64,000 nt of DNA from K189A clade bacterium. GTDB taxonomy: Bacteria; Pseudomonadota; Gammaproteobacteria; Pseudomonadales; Azotimanducaceae. The stretch lies in contig CACFGV010000006.1 in assembly GCA_902565895.1 (NCBI GenBank), positions 19,419 to 83,418 of the forward strand. Direction: 5' to 3'. Shown piece by piece: positions 42,544 to 53,440 of this stretch; the first letter of the stretch is position 1, and each line of letters begins with the position of its first letter. The translations under genes and the position numbers were made by a program. Below the pieces are notes generated by a model. It searched no databases. It worked only from the letters and a program-made list of their open reading frames with translations, and was not told the DNA's origin.

Positions 42544-43758
42544 TCAAAAGTGTTTCGCTACGGCGGGTTTTAAAATTTTTGCCGCAGGTCTTGGCCAGAC
42601 CTCGTGAACGCTGACCTGATCACACGCCTGAAACGTCGCGAAATCCGGTAGTGCTGCGGCGAGGGCTGTGCACACTGCCTCAGTGTCTGCCTCGGCGCAC
42701 TCTAAATGTACCCTTTGCAGCGCCAGCCGACGCTCATCCCGAAAGGCTTTGCAGTCTACGCGCCCGACGAGCTGATCTTTATAGAGCAGCGGCAGCGCAA
42801 AGTAGCCGTAACGGCGTTTCGGTGCGGGTACGTAGCATTCAATTTGATAATCGAAGTTGAATAGCGACAGCAAACGGGCGCGCTGAATAATGAAATTGTC
42901 GAAGGGCGACAAGATCTGCAGACGTTGACTGACCCTAGGTAGAGGTTGGTCGAATAGGTTAGATCGTGCGTAGTAAATCTGTTGGTCAGGCAGTTGTATA
43001 GCTTGCAAGGTGCCGCTGTCTAGACGTTGCCGAATGGTTTTCTTGACGGCGTTCGCTAAGCCTGCGTGGCGACGGCAATAGGTGACGCCTATTGCCGTGA
43101 CTAGGCCGTGGCAATTCAATTGCTCATCCAGCAAGTGATCAGCCCAATCCTGCACGCTGGGCATAGATGTATCGATGTGGCCGGGCAATACTCGCTCGGT
43201 TAAGTCGTAAGTTTTTTGAAAGCCCGCACGCGAGCTGATCATTAAGTCGCCCTGCAAATACAGACGTTCGGCAGCTTTCTTTGCCGGTTTCCAATCCCAC
43301 CAACCGCTGCGCTTCACGCCCGGATTTTCTAAATCCTTAGTGCTCATAGGGCCGTCGCTGCGAATCTGCGCCAGGATTCTGTTCATCATCTTGGTATCGT
43401 TAGGCAGTTTGCTGCGGTACTCGCCGCTGCGGATGCGCGCTTTGTCGATTAATGAAAAACGAAAGTCTCGCATGGGCATATAAGACGCCGCATGGGCCCA
43501 GTACTCGTAGATATCGCCTTGCTCAAGTAGCTGGTTACTTAGATCAGGAGGGAAGTTTGGTATCCGGCTGTACCAGGTGTGATTGTGAGCCCGCTCAACG
43601 ACACTGATGCTGTCCAATTGCACATAGCCCAAGTGTTGTATCGCTGCCAGTGCGCCTTGTTCGTTTCGACCAAAGGCACCGGCGGGGATGAGTCCTTGGG
43701 CATGCAGTGCGGTGCGGCGCAACCTTTGTAGATCTTTTGTTGTCTTAACCTGCAACAT
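42544..43758 (-). CDS. YcaQ/AlkX-type DNA glycosylase (interstrand crosslink repair)
   Basis: A 404-residue protein of the HTH_42/AlkZ superfamily, built of tandem winged helices. The catalytic loop reads HLGYVQLDSISVVERAHN, with Gln47-x-Asp49. QxD is the form found in YcaQ/AlkX, whereas the antibiotic-protecting AlkZ enzymes use QxQ. YcaQ unhooks alkylated bases from nitrogen-mustard-type interstrand crosslinks. Later YWAHAASYMPMRDF and the conserved C-terminal SPFDNFIIQRARL are also typical. No antibiotic gene cluster is nearby, which agrees with a general repair role. Confidence 0.87.
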   Translation of the reverse strand: MLQVKTTKDLQRLRRTALHAQGLIPAGAFGRNEQGALAAIQHLGYVQLDSISVVERAHNHTWYSRIPNFPPDLSNQLLEQGDIYEYWAHAASYMPMRDFRFSLIDKARIRSGEYRSKLPNDTKMMNRILAQIRSDGPMSTKDLENPGVKRSGWWDWKPAKKAAERLYLQGDLMISSRAGFQKTYDLTERVLPGHIDTSMPSVQDWADHLLDEQLNCHGLVTAIGVTYCRRHAGLANAVKKTIRQRLDSGTLQAIQLPDQQIYYARSNLFDQPLPRVSQRLQILSPFDNFIIQRARLLSLFNFDYQIECYVPAPKRRYGYFALPLLYKDQLVGRVDCKAFRDERRLALQRVHLECAEADTEAVCTALAAALPDFATFQACDQVSVHEVWPRPAAKILKPAVAKHF

Positions 43759-43904
43759 GGGACTCTTATTGGCTCCAGCTTAAGTAAATCTTGGGCAAAC
43801 GTGTTGCTGGCTTTCCGGGCATTCGTCACAATCCTAGCACGGCCATTGTTAGCAGCCGGTTGTGATCGTCGCCGGTTAACATCCCAACGTTATAGGTAAA
43901 AACC

Positions 43905-45635
43905 ATGAGCACTTCATTCGCGAACCGACTCAACGGCAGTATTTTGCTGATCAGCAGCATGTTTTTCGGTCTTGCCCATGGGGTTGCACCGAAAGCACTG
44001 ATTGATGACGGTGGAATGGTGGCTTCGCGGTCTGCCTTGGCGACTGAGATTGGGGCGCAGATTCTCGCTGACGGAGGCAACGCCATCGATGCGGCGGTCG
44101 CGACTGGTTTTGCCTTGGCAGTGACCTATCCCTCTGCGGGCAATCTCGGGGGTGGTGGTTTCATGGTCATTCACTTGGCTGATGGCACGGTCATTGCCAA
44201 CGATCATCGTGAGCGAGCGCCAGGGGCAGCCAGCAAAGACATGTTCTTGGATGAGGAAGGACAGCTCGTGAAAGGCCTATCTACCGCGTCGCACTTGGCG
44301 GTAGGCGTGCCTGGGACCGTGGCCGGGTTATTGGATGTATTAGCGCGCTATGGTCGTCTTGATCGTAAACGTGTGATGCAGCCGGCGATTGATCTGGCTG
44401 CCAAAGGTTTTGTTCTGGACCGTGATTTGGCGGCGCAGTTTGCGCGTCGCCAGGACGTGTTTGCTAAGTATCCTGCATCCGTGGCGGTATTTGCCAATGA
44501 GGGTGCGCCCTACAAGATGGGCGAACTATTCGTGCAAACCGATCTGGCCAACACCCTGCGCCGCATCCAAAAGCACGGTAAAGCCGGTTTCTATGAAGGC
44601 GAAACGGCAGATTTATTGGTTGCAGAAATGCAGCGAGGCGGCGGTTTGATCAGCCACGACGACTTGCTGGGTTATCAGTCCAGTTGGCGCGAACCTATTC
44701 GTGGCACCTACCGCGGTCACGAAATAGTGTCCATGCCGCCACCATCTTCTGGTGGTATTTTGCTGGTGCAGATGCTCAATATGCTCGAACCCTACGATAT
44801 TGCTGGCATGGGTTATGGCAGCGCCCAGAGCATTCATTTAATGATCGAGGCAGAACGCCGCGCCTATGCGGATCGTGCCCAGCATTTGGGCGATGCAGAC
44901 TTCTATCCGGTGCCGATTAAAGAACTTATCAGTAAAGAATACGCAACCAAGCGATTTGCCGATTTTGATGCAAAGCGGGCCAGTATTAGTGCCGATATCG
45001 GTGCGGGCGAGATTCCTGCCGAAAGTCTTGAAACCACTCATGCATCAGTTATGGACAAAGACGGTAACGCGGTGGCTTACACCACCACCCTCAATCTTTC
45101 CTACGGCGCAAAAATGGTGGTGGCTGGGGCAGGGTTTCTGCTGAATAACGAGATGGATGACTTCTCGGCAAAAGAAAACAGTCCAAACGCATTTGGTCTT
45201 ATAGGCCGTAAAGCCAACGCGATCGAGCCAGGTAAACGTATGCTCAGTTCGATGACCCCAACCATCGTGCGTAAAGATGGTAAACCCTTGTTGGTAACGG
45301 GTTCGCCCGGCGGCAGCACCATCATTACGACGACCTTGCAGGTTGTTATGAACGTCATCGACCACGGTATGAGCTTGTCTGATGCGGTATCCAGCCCGCG
45401 CTTCCATCACCAGTGGCAACCTGACCGTGTTATGCACGAAACCTATGCGTTTTCGCCAGACACCAAAGCACTGCTAGAGGGCATGGGTCACAAGCAGTTG
45501 ATCGCGATACCTGCGTTTTACGGCGGCGGTATAGGTGATGCCAATTCGGTGATGCACAGCGACCAGGGGTTTCAAGGTATGGCGGATCCGCGCAATGCCG
45601 GTGCGGCGATGGGACCTGGACAGTTGGGTCAGTGA
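43905..45635 (+). CDS. ggt: Gamma-glutamyltransferase (glutathione hydrolase)
   Basis: A 576-residue exported Ntn-hydrolase proenzyme (signal peptide to about residue 26, ending GLAHG). Autocleavage would occur before Thr377 in the motif ETTH, making that Thr the nucleophile of the small subunit. The gamma-glutamyl-binding Arg lies in NDHRERAPGAA. GSPGGSTIITT and SSPRFHHQWQPD are also conserved. It removes or transfers gamma-glutamyl groups from glutathione in the periplasm. The K+ channel gene starts 3 nt after its stop, so glutathione use and channel expression share a transcript. Confidence 0.92.
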   Translation: MSTSFANRLNGSILLISSMFFGLAHGVAPKALIDDGGMVASRSALATEIGAQILADGGNAIDAAVATGFALAVTYPSAGNLGGGGFMVIHLADGTVIANDHRERAPGAASKDMFLDEEGQLVKGLSTASHLAVGVPGTVAGLLDVLARYGRLDRKRVMQPAIDLAAKGFVLDRDLAAQFARRQDVFAKYPASVAVFANEGAPYKMGELFVQTDLANTLRRIQKHGKAGFYEGETADLLVAEMQRGGGLISHDDLLGYQSSWREPIRGTYRGHEIVSMPPPSSGGILLVQMLNMLEPYDIAGMGYGSAQSIHLMIEAERRAYADRAQHLGDADFYPVPIKELISKEYATKRFADFDAKRASISADIGAGEIPAESLETTHASVMDKDGNAVAYTTTLNLSYGAKMVVAGAGFLLNNEMDDFSAKENSPNAFGLIGRKANAIEPGKRMLSSMTPTIVRKDGKPLLVTGSPGGSTIITTTLQVVMNVIDHGMSLSDAVSSPRFHHQWQPDRVMHETYAFSPDTKALLEGMGHKQLIAIPAFYGGGIGDANSVMHSDQGFQGMADPRNAGAAMGPGQLGQ

Positions 45636-45638
45636 CGC

Positions 45639-46505
45639 ATGGCTGAGGATCAGACCGAGCAAGCGACCATAACGCTAAAAGATCGTGTTCGCATTGTCAT
45701 ATTTGAGGCAGGGACTCCAGCGGGTAAGGCGTTCGATGTCGGTTTGATCGTTTTCATTTTGGCGAGTGTTGCGTTGGTGATGTTGGACTCAGTGCCTGCT
45801 ATCCACGCGCAATACGGCGACTGGCTGTACATCGCCGAGTGGGCGTTCACGACTGTATTTGCTGTTGAATACGCGCTGCGTCTTTGGTCGATCCAAAATA
45901 CTTGGGCCTATGCGCGCAGCTTTTACGGCATCGTTGACCTTATGGGTATATTGCCGACGGTACTGAGTTTATGGATTGCGGGTACCCAGTACTTTTTGGT
46001 TGTGCGAGTGCTGCGCGTACTGCGCGTGTTTAGGGTACTGCGCATGGTGCGGTACGTGGGCGAGGCCGAGTTGATTACCCAGGCGCTTGCGGCAAGTCGG
46101 CGCAAGATCACTGTGTTTATTTCAACGGTATTGACCTTAATGGTGGTGTTTGGCTCGCTGATGTATCTCGTAGAGGGTGGCCGCAACCCTGAATTTGCCA
46201 GTATCCCGCACAGCATTTACTGGGCCGTGACGACCATGACTACGGTGGGCTATGGGGACATCGCACCGGTTACACCTGTTGGGCAAGGCATTGCTGCGCT
46301 GATCATGATTATGGGCTACGGCATCATTGCAGTGCCCACGGGCATTGTGACGCTGGAGCTAAACGAGGCCAATCGGCGCCAAGCTAATACCCGCACCTGT
46401 CCTGAGTGTTCCGCCGAAGGGCACTCGCGCGAAGCCAGTTTTTGTTGGCGTTGCGGCGAGGCGCTGTATCGGCGGCGCGACAGCGAGTCGGAAAAAGCCG
46501 AATAA
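45639..46505 (+). CDS. Voltage-gated-type potassium channel with C-terminal zinc ribbon
   Basis: A 288-residue six-helix channel of the Kv superfamily. The S4 segment is unusually regular (RVLRVLRVFRVLRMVRYVG, an Arg every third residue) and the selectivity filter reads TMTTVGYGDIAP. After S6, the short cytoplasmic tail carries a zinc ribbon, CPEC then CWRC with 14 residues between. That could sense metal or redox state. It starts 3 nt after ggt and shares one base with the following HAD gene (TAATG), so all three are one operon. Confidence 0.88.
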   Translation: MAEDQTEQATITLKDRVRIVIFEAGTPAGKAFDVGLIVFILASVALVMLDSVPAIHAQYGDWLYIAEWAFTTVFAVEYALRLWSIQNTWAYARSFYGIVDLMGILPTVLSLWIAGTQYFLVVRVLRVLRVFRVLRMVRYVGEAELITQALAASRRKITVFISTVLTLMVVFGSLMYLVEGGRNPEFASIPHSIYWAVTTMTTVGYGDIAPVTPVGQGIAALIMIMGYGIIAVPTGIVTLELNEANRRQANTRTCPECSAEGHSREASFCWRCGEALYRRRDSESEKAE

Positions 46506-47176
46506 TGGCGCAGCGGGTGCCGCTACCAGCAGGCGTTGTATTCGATATGGACGGTACCCTGTTGGATACCGAAAGCGCCGCACGGGCAGCGTTCGAGCGA
46601 GCGATTCAAGATCTTGGTTTTGATTACCGGGCGGAGGTCTACCATCGCTGCATTGGCACAAGCCATGCCCGCACCCAAGACATATTAAGTGGGGCGTATG
46701 GCCCCGAATACGACCATGGTGCGCTGCATTCGCGTTGGAGCGAACGTTTTGCGGAGTATACACAGAGTCACCCCATAGCAGTGAAACCCGGAGTGGAGAG
46801 GGTGCTAGAGGAACTGAGCCAGCGCAATGTCCCAATGGCCGTTGCCACGTCAAATCGTCGCAGCGTATGCGAGCAGCACTTAGCTGAAGCCAATCTAGAT
46901 AGATATTTTCGTCACCTGGTATGCGCTGACGAGGCCGGGCAGGCCAAGCCTGCGCCAGATCCCTACTTAATGGCAGTGGAAAAGTTGGGTGTGGTCGCGC
47001 GACTTAGTTGGGCGGTAGAAGATTCCTCCATAGGTGTGCGTTCGGCGGTTACCGCGGGGTTACGCGTGTTCCATGTACTAGATCAGGCCATGCATGCGAC
47101 TCAGGCAAACGAAACCCATCCCCAAAGCACGGTCCTTCGACGGGTCGACGAACTGTTGCAGTTTCTCCGCGGTTAA
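46505..47176 (+). CDS. HAD-superfamily phosphatase, phosphoglucomutase/phosphatase-like
   Basis: A 223-residue protein whose ATG overlaps the channel stop by one base. An open extension to 46406 is inside the channel gene. HAD motif I is FDMDGTLLDTESAA (Asp nucleophile and acid), motif II is VATSNRRS, motif III the Lys in QAKPAPDPYL, and motif IV VEDSSIGV. The helical cap between about 20 and 85 is of type C1. It dephosphorylates a small phosphorylated metabolite, such as a sugar phosphate or 2-phosphoglycolate. The exact substrate is unknown. Confidence 0.87.
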   Translation: MAQRVPLPAGVVFDMDGTLLDTESAARAAFERAIQDLGFDYRAEVYHRCIGTSHARTQDILSGAYGPEYDHGALHSRWSERFAEYTQSHPIAVKPGVERVLEELSQRNVPMAVATSNRRSVCEQHLAEANLDRYFRHLVCADEAGQAKPAPDPYLMAVEKLGVVARLSWAVEDSSIGVRSAVTAGLRVFHVLDQAMHATQANETHPQSTVLRRVDELLQFLRG

Positions 47177-47292
47177 TCTGGCTATTGCCATACGCGTTTG
47201 CGACCTGGCATTCGTCCACACTGGTTGTCATCCATAAGTTGACAGAATAAGGTGTGAGTGGGGAGTGATATTTACAACAGAGAGATAAGTAA

Positions 47293-47712
47293 ATGAGTTT
47301 TTTGAGCATGTCTGGCATTTCGAAACTTTTTGGTGGTGCTTCTTTAACCGACGAGGAAAGAGCGAACCTGGTAAAGGAAGTCATGTTAATGACTCTGGCT
47401 CGCGCGGCCGCATCAGACACCAATATCAAATCTGTCGAGATTGATAAGGTGCAAGAAGTTCTTCAAGCCCGTACCGGAGAAGAAGTACCCACAGCTGACA
47501 TTCGAGTTGCAGCCAACTCAGCGCTGTTCGAAAAAGTGTCTCTAGATAAGTATCTAGCGCGTTCGGGAAAGAATTTAGAGCTTGAAGAGCGCGTTCAAAT
47601 TATTGATGCACTCCGTGAGGTCATTGGTTCGGACGATCGTGTCAGTGATATGGAAAAAGACTTTTTCAACATGGTTGTGAAGGCTCTGGATATCCCCGCT
47701 GCCAATTTGTAA
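47293..47712 (+). CDS. TerB-like tellurite-resistance family protein
   Basis: A 139-residue helical protein of the TerB superfamily. It has the paired acidic helix turns AAASDTNIKSVEIDKV and VIGSDDRVSDMEKDFF that make the metal-binding four-helix centre. It starts ATG 47293 after GAGATAAGTAA. A paralogue lies at 60339-60769 but is frameshifted, so this copy may be the working one. TerB-domain proteins are linked to stress at the cell envelope and to ion homeostasis; a true tellurite role is not implied. No other ter genes are present. Confidence 0.82.
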   Translation: MSFLSMSGISKLFGGASLTDEERANLVKEVMLMTLARAAASDTNIKSVEIDKVQEVLQARTGEEVPTADIRVAANSALFEKVSLDKYLARSGKNLELEERVQIIDALREVIGSDDRVSDMEKDFFNMVVKALDIPAANL

Positions 47713-47797
47713 TGACAGTAGGGCTCTGGTGATCATGCGCTAACAGATCAGGTTTGTTGTCAATTCTGAGATAAAGTCAATAGAAGAGAGAAGCGAG

Positions 47798-49102
47798 ATG
47801 AGAAATTTTTATAGCCGCTGCATCAAGACGTGTTTAGCTCTTATTATAGGAGCTCAACCCGCAATGGCCATCGACCTGCCGACAATAACGCCAGAACAAG
47901 CGGGTTATGACGGGGCGAAGTTAAGCGCCATTACTGACCGTTTGGATCGTCTTTACGAGAACGGGAATATTCCGAACTACGTCGTGGCAATTGCCAAGAA
48001 CGGTGAAGTTTTTTATCAGGCGGTTCGAGGCAACAAAGACTTAAAGACAGATTCACCAGTAGATCTAGACACGATCTACCTTATAGCCTCTATGACTAAA
48101 CCCTTGGCGACTACCGCAGCGCTTATGTTGGTCAACGAAGGCAAGCTATCTTTAGACGACAAACTTACGGACTACTTTCCAGAGTTCGATGGTTTAATCG
48201 TCGCGCCTGGCGGTAGCTTCGATGCCACATTTGAGGAGTTACAGGCACCCATCACCGTTTTGAATCTGATTACTCATACGTCGGGGTTCACCTACGGCGA
48301 AAATGTTACTGGCTACGGTGATGTCGCAAAGCAGCTTGATGAGTTGTTTTGGGGAAAATGCCATAGCAATGCTGAGTTTTTAGAGATATTGGCACAGGTA
48401 CCGACCGTTGCTCAGCCAGGCACTACGTTTAATTACTCCTACAGCACCGATGTACTGGGTGCCATAGTTGAGAAGATTTCTGGGATGGCCCTCGGTGAGT
48501 TCATGCAGGAGAAACTTTTTGGACCGCTGGGAATGGACAATACTGGGTTCAACATTGCACAGAAACCAGAGCTATTTCCCAAGCTGGCCAAACTCTATGC
48601 GCCAGCGACAGCAGCGGCTCCGGCTATAGGTCGTCTTGCTGAAGGCGACATAGATTGGAAACTGACCGAAGTAAATTCGCCGCAGACGTGTGCGCCGAAA
48701 CGAGACAGCGCTGGCGGCGGTATGTACGCCTCCACCAATGACTACTTGCGTTATCTTTCAATGATGGCAAATGGCGGCTCATTCCTAGGCAAACAGATCA
48801 TTAAAGAAAAGATCGCGGCCATTCAGTTCACAAACTTGGTTCCGGGCTTGGGATTAGAAGCTTTTGAAGAAAACTTCGGCGAAGCCGCGCAATTCATGAC
48901 CTTTGGTGGCGGCTTTGGAATCAAGAGCGAACCAACAAACAGCGAAGAAGTAGACTATTTCTTCTGGGGCGGCCTTTTCAATACGTTTTTTTGGATAGAT
49001 CCTACGGATGCCAGCGTTGGCGTATTTTCCACCCATCACTTCCCTGTGCAATACAACATCATTGATGATGTAGAGGACATTGTTGACGCTGCTCGTAGGT
49101 AG
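47798..49102 (+). CDS. Secreted serine hydrolase, beta-lactamase/class C fold
   Basis: A 434-residue exported protein with signal peptide to about residue 24 (ending PAMA). The penicillin-recognising SxxK is SMTKPLATTAA, and the second motif is in NYSYSTDVLG (Tyr-x-Ser). The general architecture of EstB/ADP esterases is seen ([12 protein letters not shown]: LITHTSGFTYGE). It probably acts as an esterase, peptidase or transesterase in the periplasm rather than as a resistance enzyme. A homologous gene follows 6 nt later. Confidence 0.85.
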   Translation: MRNFYSRCIKTCLALIIGAQPAMAIDLPTITPEQAGYDGAKLSAITDRLDRLYENGNIPNYVVAIAKNGEVFYQAVRGNKDLKTDSPVDLDTIYLIASMTKPLATTAALMLVNEGKLSLDDKLTDYFPEFDGLIVAPGGSFDATFEELQAPITVLNLITHTSGFTYGENVTGYGDVAKQLDELFWGKCHSNAEFLEILAQVPTVAQPGTTFNYSYSTDVLGAIVEKISGMALGEFMQEKLFGPLGMDNTGFNIAQKPELFPKLAKLYAPATAAAPAIGRLAEGDIDWKLTEVNSPQTCAPKRDSAGGGMYASTNDYLRYLSMMANGGSFLGKQIIKEKIAAIQFTNLVPGLGLEAFEENFGEAAQFMTFGGGFGIKSEPTNSEEVDYFFWGGLFNTFFWIDPTDASVGVFSTHHFPVQYNIIDDVEDIVDAARR

Positions 49103-49108
49103 GTAGTC

Positions 49109-50395
49109 ATGCGCTTACTGCTTTGCTTGGCATTGCTGTGTTCTTCAAATGTCGCTCTGTTGGCCAACGAAAGCATGGAAGCCGAGATTGATGCATTGGT
49201 TGAGCCCTTGGTTGAGGAGCGTCTCATACCAGGCTATCACGTAGCTTTTTACGGCAAAGAGGGGCTTCTGTTCGAAAAGTCTGGTGGTCTGGCAGACGAC
49301 AAAACAAACCTGCAACCTGGTAGCAAGGTGCTCTATTTTGTCGACTCCATGAGCAAACCGCTCACGGCCGTGCTAATGATTCGACTTCAAGAGCAGGGTA
49401 AGTTGCAGTTTGATGATCCAATAGAAAAGTTCCTCCCGCAGTTTGCCGATTTGCAGGTGCTCGATGTGGGCTCTGAAAGTGAGCGACTAAAGCGCGCTCA
49501 GTCCAAAGTTACGATAAGGCAGTTGCTGACTCACACATCTGGCTTTACGACCAGTATGGCGTCTCAAATAAGCAATCCTGTGGTCGTAGGCTACAAACAA
49601 CAACGCGTTATGACGCGCAACAGCACCGCCAACAGTAAGTTAGGCGACTTGGCTGCTCAGGTTACTAAGCTGGCCGAGTTCCCACTCCTGTTTGAGCCGG
49701 GCACGCGTTTTGGCTACTCCGTTGGTTATGATGTCGCGGGCCGTATCGCAGAAGTCGTAACAGGTGAAGATCTGGCAACGGCAATGCAAACGTATGTTTT
49801 CCAACCGTTGGGTATGAGTGACTCTCATTTCATTGTGCCACCAGATAAACACGCGCGGCTCGCGCGACTTTATGGACCCCATGGCCGCAGTTACCAGGTG
49901 CCCGGAAAACCTAAGCGCTATCGAAAATATGCGGGCATACCAAGAACTCAGGCTAATTTCGGTATCGCTACCGATGGCTATTTCAGTGGCAGCATTGGGG
50001 TGCTTACGACCGCTAGTGATTACTCGAAACTGTTACAGATGATCCTCAACGATGGCGCTGTTAACGGTAAGCGTTGGTTGTCTAAAGCTGGTTTGCGACG
50101 TTTGACAGATGATCAACTGCCGAAACACTTGCCGCCGGGTAGCATCAGTCGTTCTATGCCGGCAATAAGCAACAGCGGTTACAGCTTTGGAGTTGGTATA
50201 AAACTGTTACCCGAAGAAAAGCCGTCAGATCGTAAGCAGTATGAATACCTTTATTGGGCGGGTGATGCGAATACACAATTTTTCGTCGACATCGAAACAG
50301 GGGTGGCCGGCATTTTTATGACCCAACACCTGCCGACACGTTACTTTTTCTTAGATCGTATGCATGAGCTAGCTGTTCTGCATCTAACCGATTAA
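49109..50395 (+). CDS. Second secreted serine hydrolase, beta-lactamase/class C fold
   Basis: A 428-residue exported protein (signal peptide to about residue 19). It has [10 protein letters not shown] (SxxK), [11 protein letters not shown] and [10 protein letters not shown] as the Tyr motif. It starts 6 nt after the preceding relative and is clearly diverged from it, suggesting an old tandem duplication with distinct substrates. Both end with a conserved segment just before the C-terminus (FFWIDPTDASVGVFSTHH in the first, [17 protein letters not shown] here). It is probably an esterase or a cell-wall peptide hydrolase. Confidence 0.85.
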   Translation: MRLLLCLALLCSSNVALLANESMEAEIDALVEPLVEERLIPGYHVAFYGKEGLLFEKSGGLADDKTNLQPGSKVLYFVDSMSKPLTAVLMIRLQEQGKLQFDDPIEKFLPQFADLQVLDVGSESERLKRAQSKVTIRQLLTHTSGFTTSMASQISNPVVVGYKQQRVMTRNSTANSKLGDLAAQVTKLAEFPLLFEPGTRFGYSVGYDVAGRIAEVVTGEDLATAMQTYVFQPLGMSDSHFIVPPDKHARLARLYGPHGRSYQVPGKPKRYRKYAGIPRTQANFGIATDGYFSGSIGVLTTASDYSKLLQMILNDGAVNGKRWLSKAGLRRLTDDQLPKHLPPGSISRSMPAISNSGYSFGVGIKLLPEEKPSDRKQYEYLYWAGDANTQFFVDIETGVAGIFMTQHLPTRYFFLDRMHELAVLHLTD

Positions 50396-50459
50396 CCCAG
50401 CAACCGAAGCGGTTAAGGCAAAACATCAACACGGCGTCGCGAGAGTAAACGGAACAAAC

Positions 50460-53438
50460 ATGCAAATACGCACCCTTACACTGCTGCTTACTTTGGTGTC
50501 GACCGTAGCAACGGCGCTGGTGGTATGGACGATAGGCGAACAGAAAGAAGCGTTGCAGACGCGCTCTGACGCCGAAGCGCGACGTCAGATTTATCTGGGA
50601 GCCTGGCAAAAACTGGTGGTTTCCGAGCGTGACAAACTTGCAGACTTTGGAGTTAATGGGTCTAGATCGTCATTTTGGCGGGCTGAGAATGTTGAACCGC
50701 TAAACTTCAGCCGTACTGCCAATCGGGGCAATTACTTTACAGATTACAGTTCTGTAGCGGAGGGCGAGATCGCTAATCCGCTGATCAAGAGCTTGCTGAA
50801 AGAAGAACGTAACTCCACGGTAGCAGGCAGATTTTTAAGGATTTTTTTTGGACCGGCCCTCCAGCGCGGGCAATTGCTGTTCTACAGCATCATTGATGTA
50901 GAAAATTTCGAACAGCTGGAGTGTCGTAAGTCGTTGTTCTCGAGGGGCTACGACCCTTGTGCGATGATCTTTGAAACTCGATTCGCCGAAGTCGGTTCAC
51001 GTCTGAGGCTCTACGAACAAATTTTGCGCGATGGCAACGCCTGGACCGGTTATATGGTTCACTCATCGCCGGATCGGTCACACTACAACATGGTTCATAC
51101 CTTTCCTTTGGCGGTTAACGAAGAAGTGAAGTTTTTGGTCACGGTTGGCAAGTCGCTGGCGCCGACGATTGAGAGCTTTGCTGAGGAGATGAACATTGCG
51201 ACCGAGGTCTACGATACTTCGGCCGCAGTTCCTGCGGAAAACGACAACCTAGTAGCGCTTCGTCGGGCTTTCGAATCGGAACCGCAGGCGTTGTTTGGAA
51301 CCATCTACGATACCGGACAGAGTTATATTCGCCTGCCACTTGAGGAAGATGTTAGCAACGCGGGGTTGTGGCTGACCTTAACGCGCGACGTGAGCGCATT
51401 GATTGCTGAGAAAGACACCTATCTGGCTCAGATGGTGGCCATTACCTCGGGCACGCTGGCCGCTATTTTCCTGATCATCTTTTTCGTGCAGCGCTCATTG
51501 TTTTCTACGCTCACGAGCGCGATCTTTGTTTTGAAAGAGCTTACCAATGGCAACAATGACGTTGAGGTTAGCCGCCGCAAAACTTTTTGGGGGAGTGATA
51601 ACGACGAAGTGGGCGAATTGGTACGTGCGCTTTCGGCTTACAAGGATCGATTAGATGAGATTGCTAGCATTCGTGCGGCTCAGAGTGCCAGCCGGCGAGA
51701 CCGAGATGCGTTGATCTTAGAAAAGATGCAGTCACTGTCAGAGAAATTAGAGGGCGATGCAAAACTGCTGATTCTTGAAGACATTGGCAAGATTAAAGCA
51801 ATTGCCGAAGCGGAGGACACCGATGAAAAGGGCGACGATTCGCTGATTTCTATAGCCTTTGAACGGATGTCTGACCAAGTAACCGCATTGATCGAAGCGC
51901 GGACAAAAGAGTTAGAAGAAGCCCGGGATGAGGCGTCGGAAGCCAATCTGGCGAAGAGTAAATTCCTTGCCAATATGAGTCATGAATTACGCACACCGTT
52001 GAATGCGATCATTGGGTACAGCGAATTGTTGCTGGAAGATGCTGAAGATGACGGTCTGGAAGACATGGCGGAGGATCTGAAGAAGATCACCGACTCCGGT
52101 GTGCATTTGCTAGGTTTAATCAACGACATTTTGGACCTGTCGAAAATCGAAGCAGGCAAAATGGAGCTGTTTATTTCCGATTTCGATATCAGCAGCATTA
52201 TCAGTGTGCTGAGAAGCATGGGTGAGCCGCTGGCGTCAAAAAATAACAGCCGCATTGAATTTGACGTAGCAGAAGACATTGGTGGCATGCGTGGTGACGA
52301 GACTCGGTTGCGCCAATGCTTGATCAATTTGCTCACCAATGCCTGCAAATTTACCGAGGACGGTGTGGTTACGGTGACTGCGCAGCCTATGCGCTTGGCA
52401 GGGATCGAGTGGCTAAATTTCGAGATTGCTGACACGGGAATCGGCATGAACGAGCAGCAGGTCATTAAGGTGTTTGAGGAATTTACCCAGGCCGAAGACG
52501 ACACCACGACAAAGTATGGCGGCACAGGACTGGGATTGCCGATTACCAAGCAATTGACAGAAATGATGGGGGGGCAGATCAGTGTTGAAAGTGTGCCGGG
52601 GCAGGGCTCGACCTTTCGTATTCGCGTGCCTCGCACGTATCAAGAACCACAGAAATCCGATCCTGTGGAGCTCAGCGACGAAATTTGGGAGGCAGTTGAA
52701 GGCGCGCAACGTGTGCTGGTGATTGATGACGACGTCACTGTGCATGATCTAGTCGCACGTAATATGCCCGACGACTACAGTCTGAAGTTCGCTCAAGACG
52801 CGAAAACCGGTATGCACCTTATTCGCGAGCACCGTCCGGACTTGGTATTGCTGGACATTATGCTGCCAGACCGCGACGGCTGGTCGGTTCTCAAAGAGAT
52901 GAAGGCTGACGCAGAATTGTGTGATACACCGGTGATAGTCGTCAGTTCACTGGAAAAAGACCTACAGAATTCAAGCCTTGGGGCAAATTCCCACATCACT
53001 AAACCCATCGATCGGCAACTGTTGCTTGAAGAAGTCGCCTCAGTGTTTAACGGCGACAGTTCAGGCAAGCGGGCACTGGTCGTTGACGACGATCCAGACG
53101 CTCGGGACTTGGTCAGCCGTACCTTAGCGAGTATGGGCTTAGATGTCAGCGGTGCCGAAAACGGTCAGCAAGCGCTGCAAATGCTTGATCAGCCTTTCGA
53201 TTTAATCGTTTTGGACTTGTCCATGCCGGTTATGAATGGTTTCGAATTCTTGGCCGAATTCAACCAACTGGATCTACCTCAGCGGCCCCATGTCATCGTC
53301 TTTTCTGGAATGACCCTGGATGATTCGTTGCGGGAAACCCTTAACGATTTGCATGCCGGGCTTATTGACAAGAACGAAGAAGGGGTGGCTCAAAAACTGC
53401 GTCAGATGACCAAGAGTTTAGTCCGGAAAGCAGACTGA
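50460..53438 (+). CDS. Hybrid sensor histidine kinase with two receiver domains
   Basis: A 992-residue membrane kinase. A first membrane helix lies at about 5-25, then a periplasmic sensor of about 300 residues with no domain I recognise, a second helix at about 325-345 and a HAMP-like linker. A long coiled coil leads to the HisKA domain ([17 protein letters not shown], phospho-acceptor His508). The HATPase has N, G1 (DTGIGM) and G2 (GGTGLGL) boxes. Two receivers follow, with phosphorylatable Asp799 ([11 protein letters not shown]) and Asp919 ([11 protein letters not shown]). No output domain is fused. The ion-channel gene starts 2 nt after the stop, and a lone receiver lies downstream. Confidence 0.92.
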   Translation: MQIRTLTLLLTLVSTVATALVVWTIGEQKEALQTRSDAEARRQIYLGAWQKLVVSERDKLADFGVNGSRSSFWRAENVEPLNFSRTANRGNYFTDYSSVAEGEIANPLIKSLLKEERNSTVAGRFLRIFFGPALQRGQLLFYSIIDVENFEQLECRKSLFSRGYDPCAMIFETRFAEVGSRLRLYEQILRDGNAWTGYMVHSSPDRSHYNMVHTFPLAVNEEVKFLVTVGKSLAPTIESFAEEMNIATEVYDTSAAVPAENDNLVALRRAFESEPQALFGTIYDTGQSYIRLPLEEDVSNAGLWLTLTRDVSALIAEKDTYLAQMVAITSGTLAAIFLIIFFVQRSLFSTLTSAIFVLKELTNGNNDVEVSRRKTFWGSDNDEVGELVRALSAYKDRLDEIASIRAAQSASRRDRDALILEKMQSLSEKLEGDAKLLILEDIGKIKAIAEAEDTDEKGDDSLISIAFERMSDQVTALIEARTKELEEARDEASEANLAKSKFLANMSHELRTPLNAIIGYSELLLEDAEDDGLEDMAEDLKKITDSGVHLLGLINDILDLSKIEAGKMELFISDFDISSIISVLRSMGEPLASKNNSRIEFDVAEDIGGMRGDETRLRQCLINLLTNACKFTEDGVVTVTAQPMRLAGIEWLNFEIADTGIGMNEQQVIKVFEEFTQAEDDTTTKYGGTGLGLPITKQLTEMMGGQISVESVPGQGSTFRIRVPRTYQEPQKSDPVELSDEIWEAVEGAQRVLVIDDDVTVHDLVARNMPDDYSLKFAQDAKTGMHLIREHRPDLVLLDIMLPDRDGWSVLKEMKADAELCDTPVIVVSSLEKDLQNSSLGANSHITKPIDRQLLLEEVASVFNGDSSGKRALVVDDDPDARDLVSRTLASMGLDVSGAENGQQALQMLDQPFDLIVLDLSMPVMNGFEFLAEFNQLDLPQRPHVIVFSGMTLDDSLRETLNDLHAGLIDKNEEGVAQKLRQMTKSLVRKAD

Positions 53439-53440
53439 TC

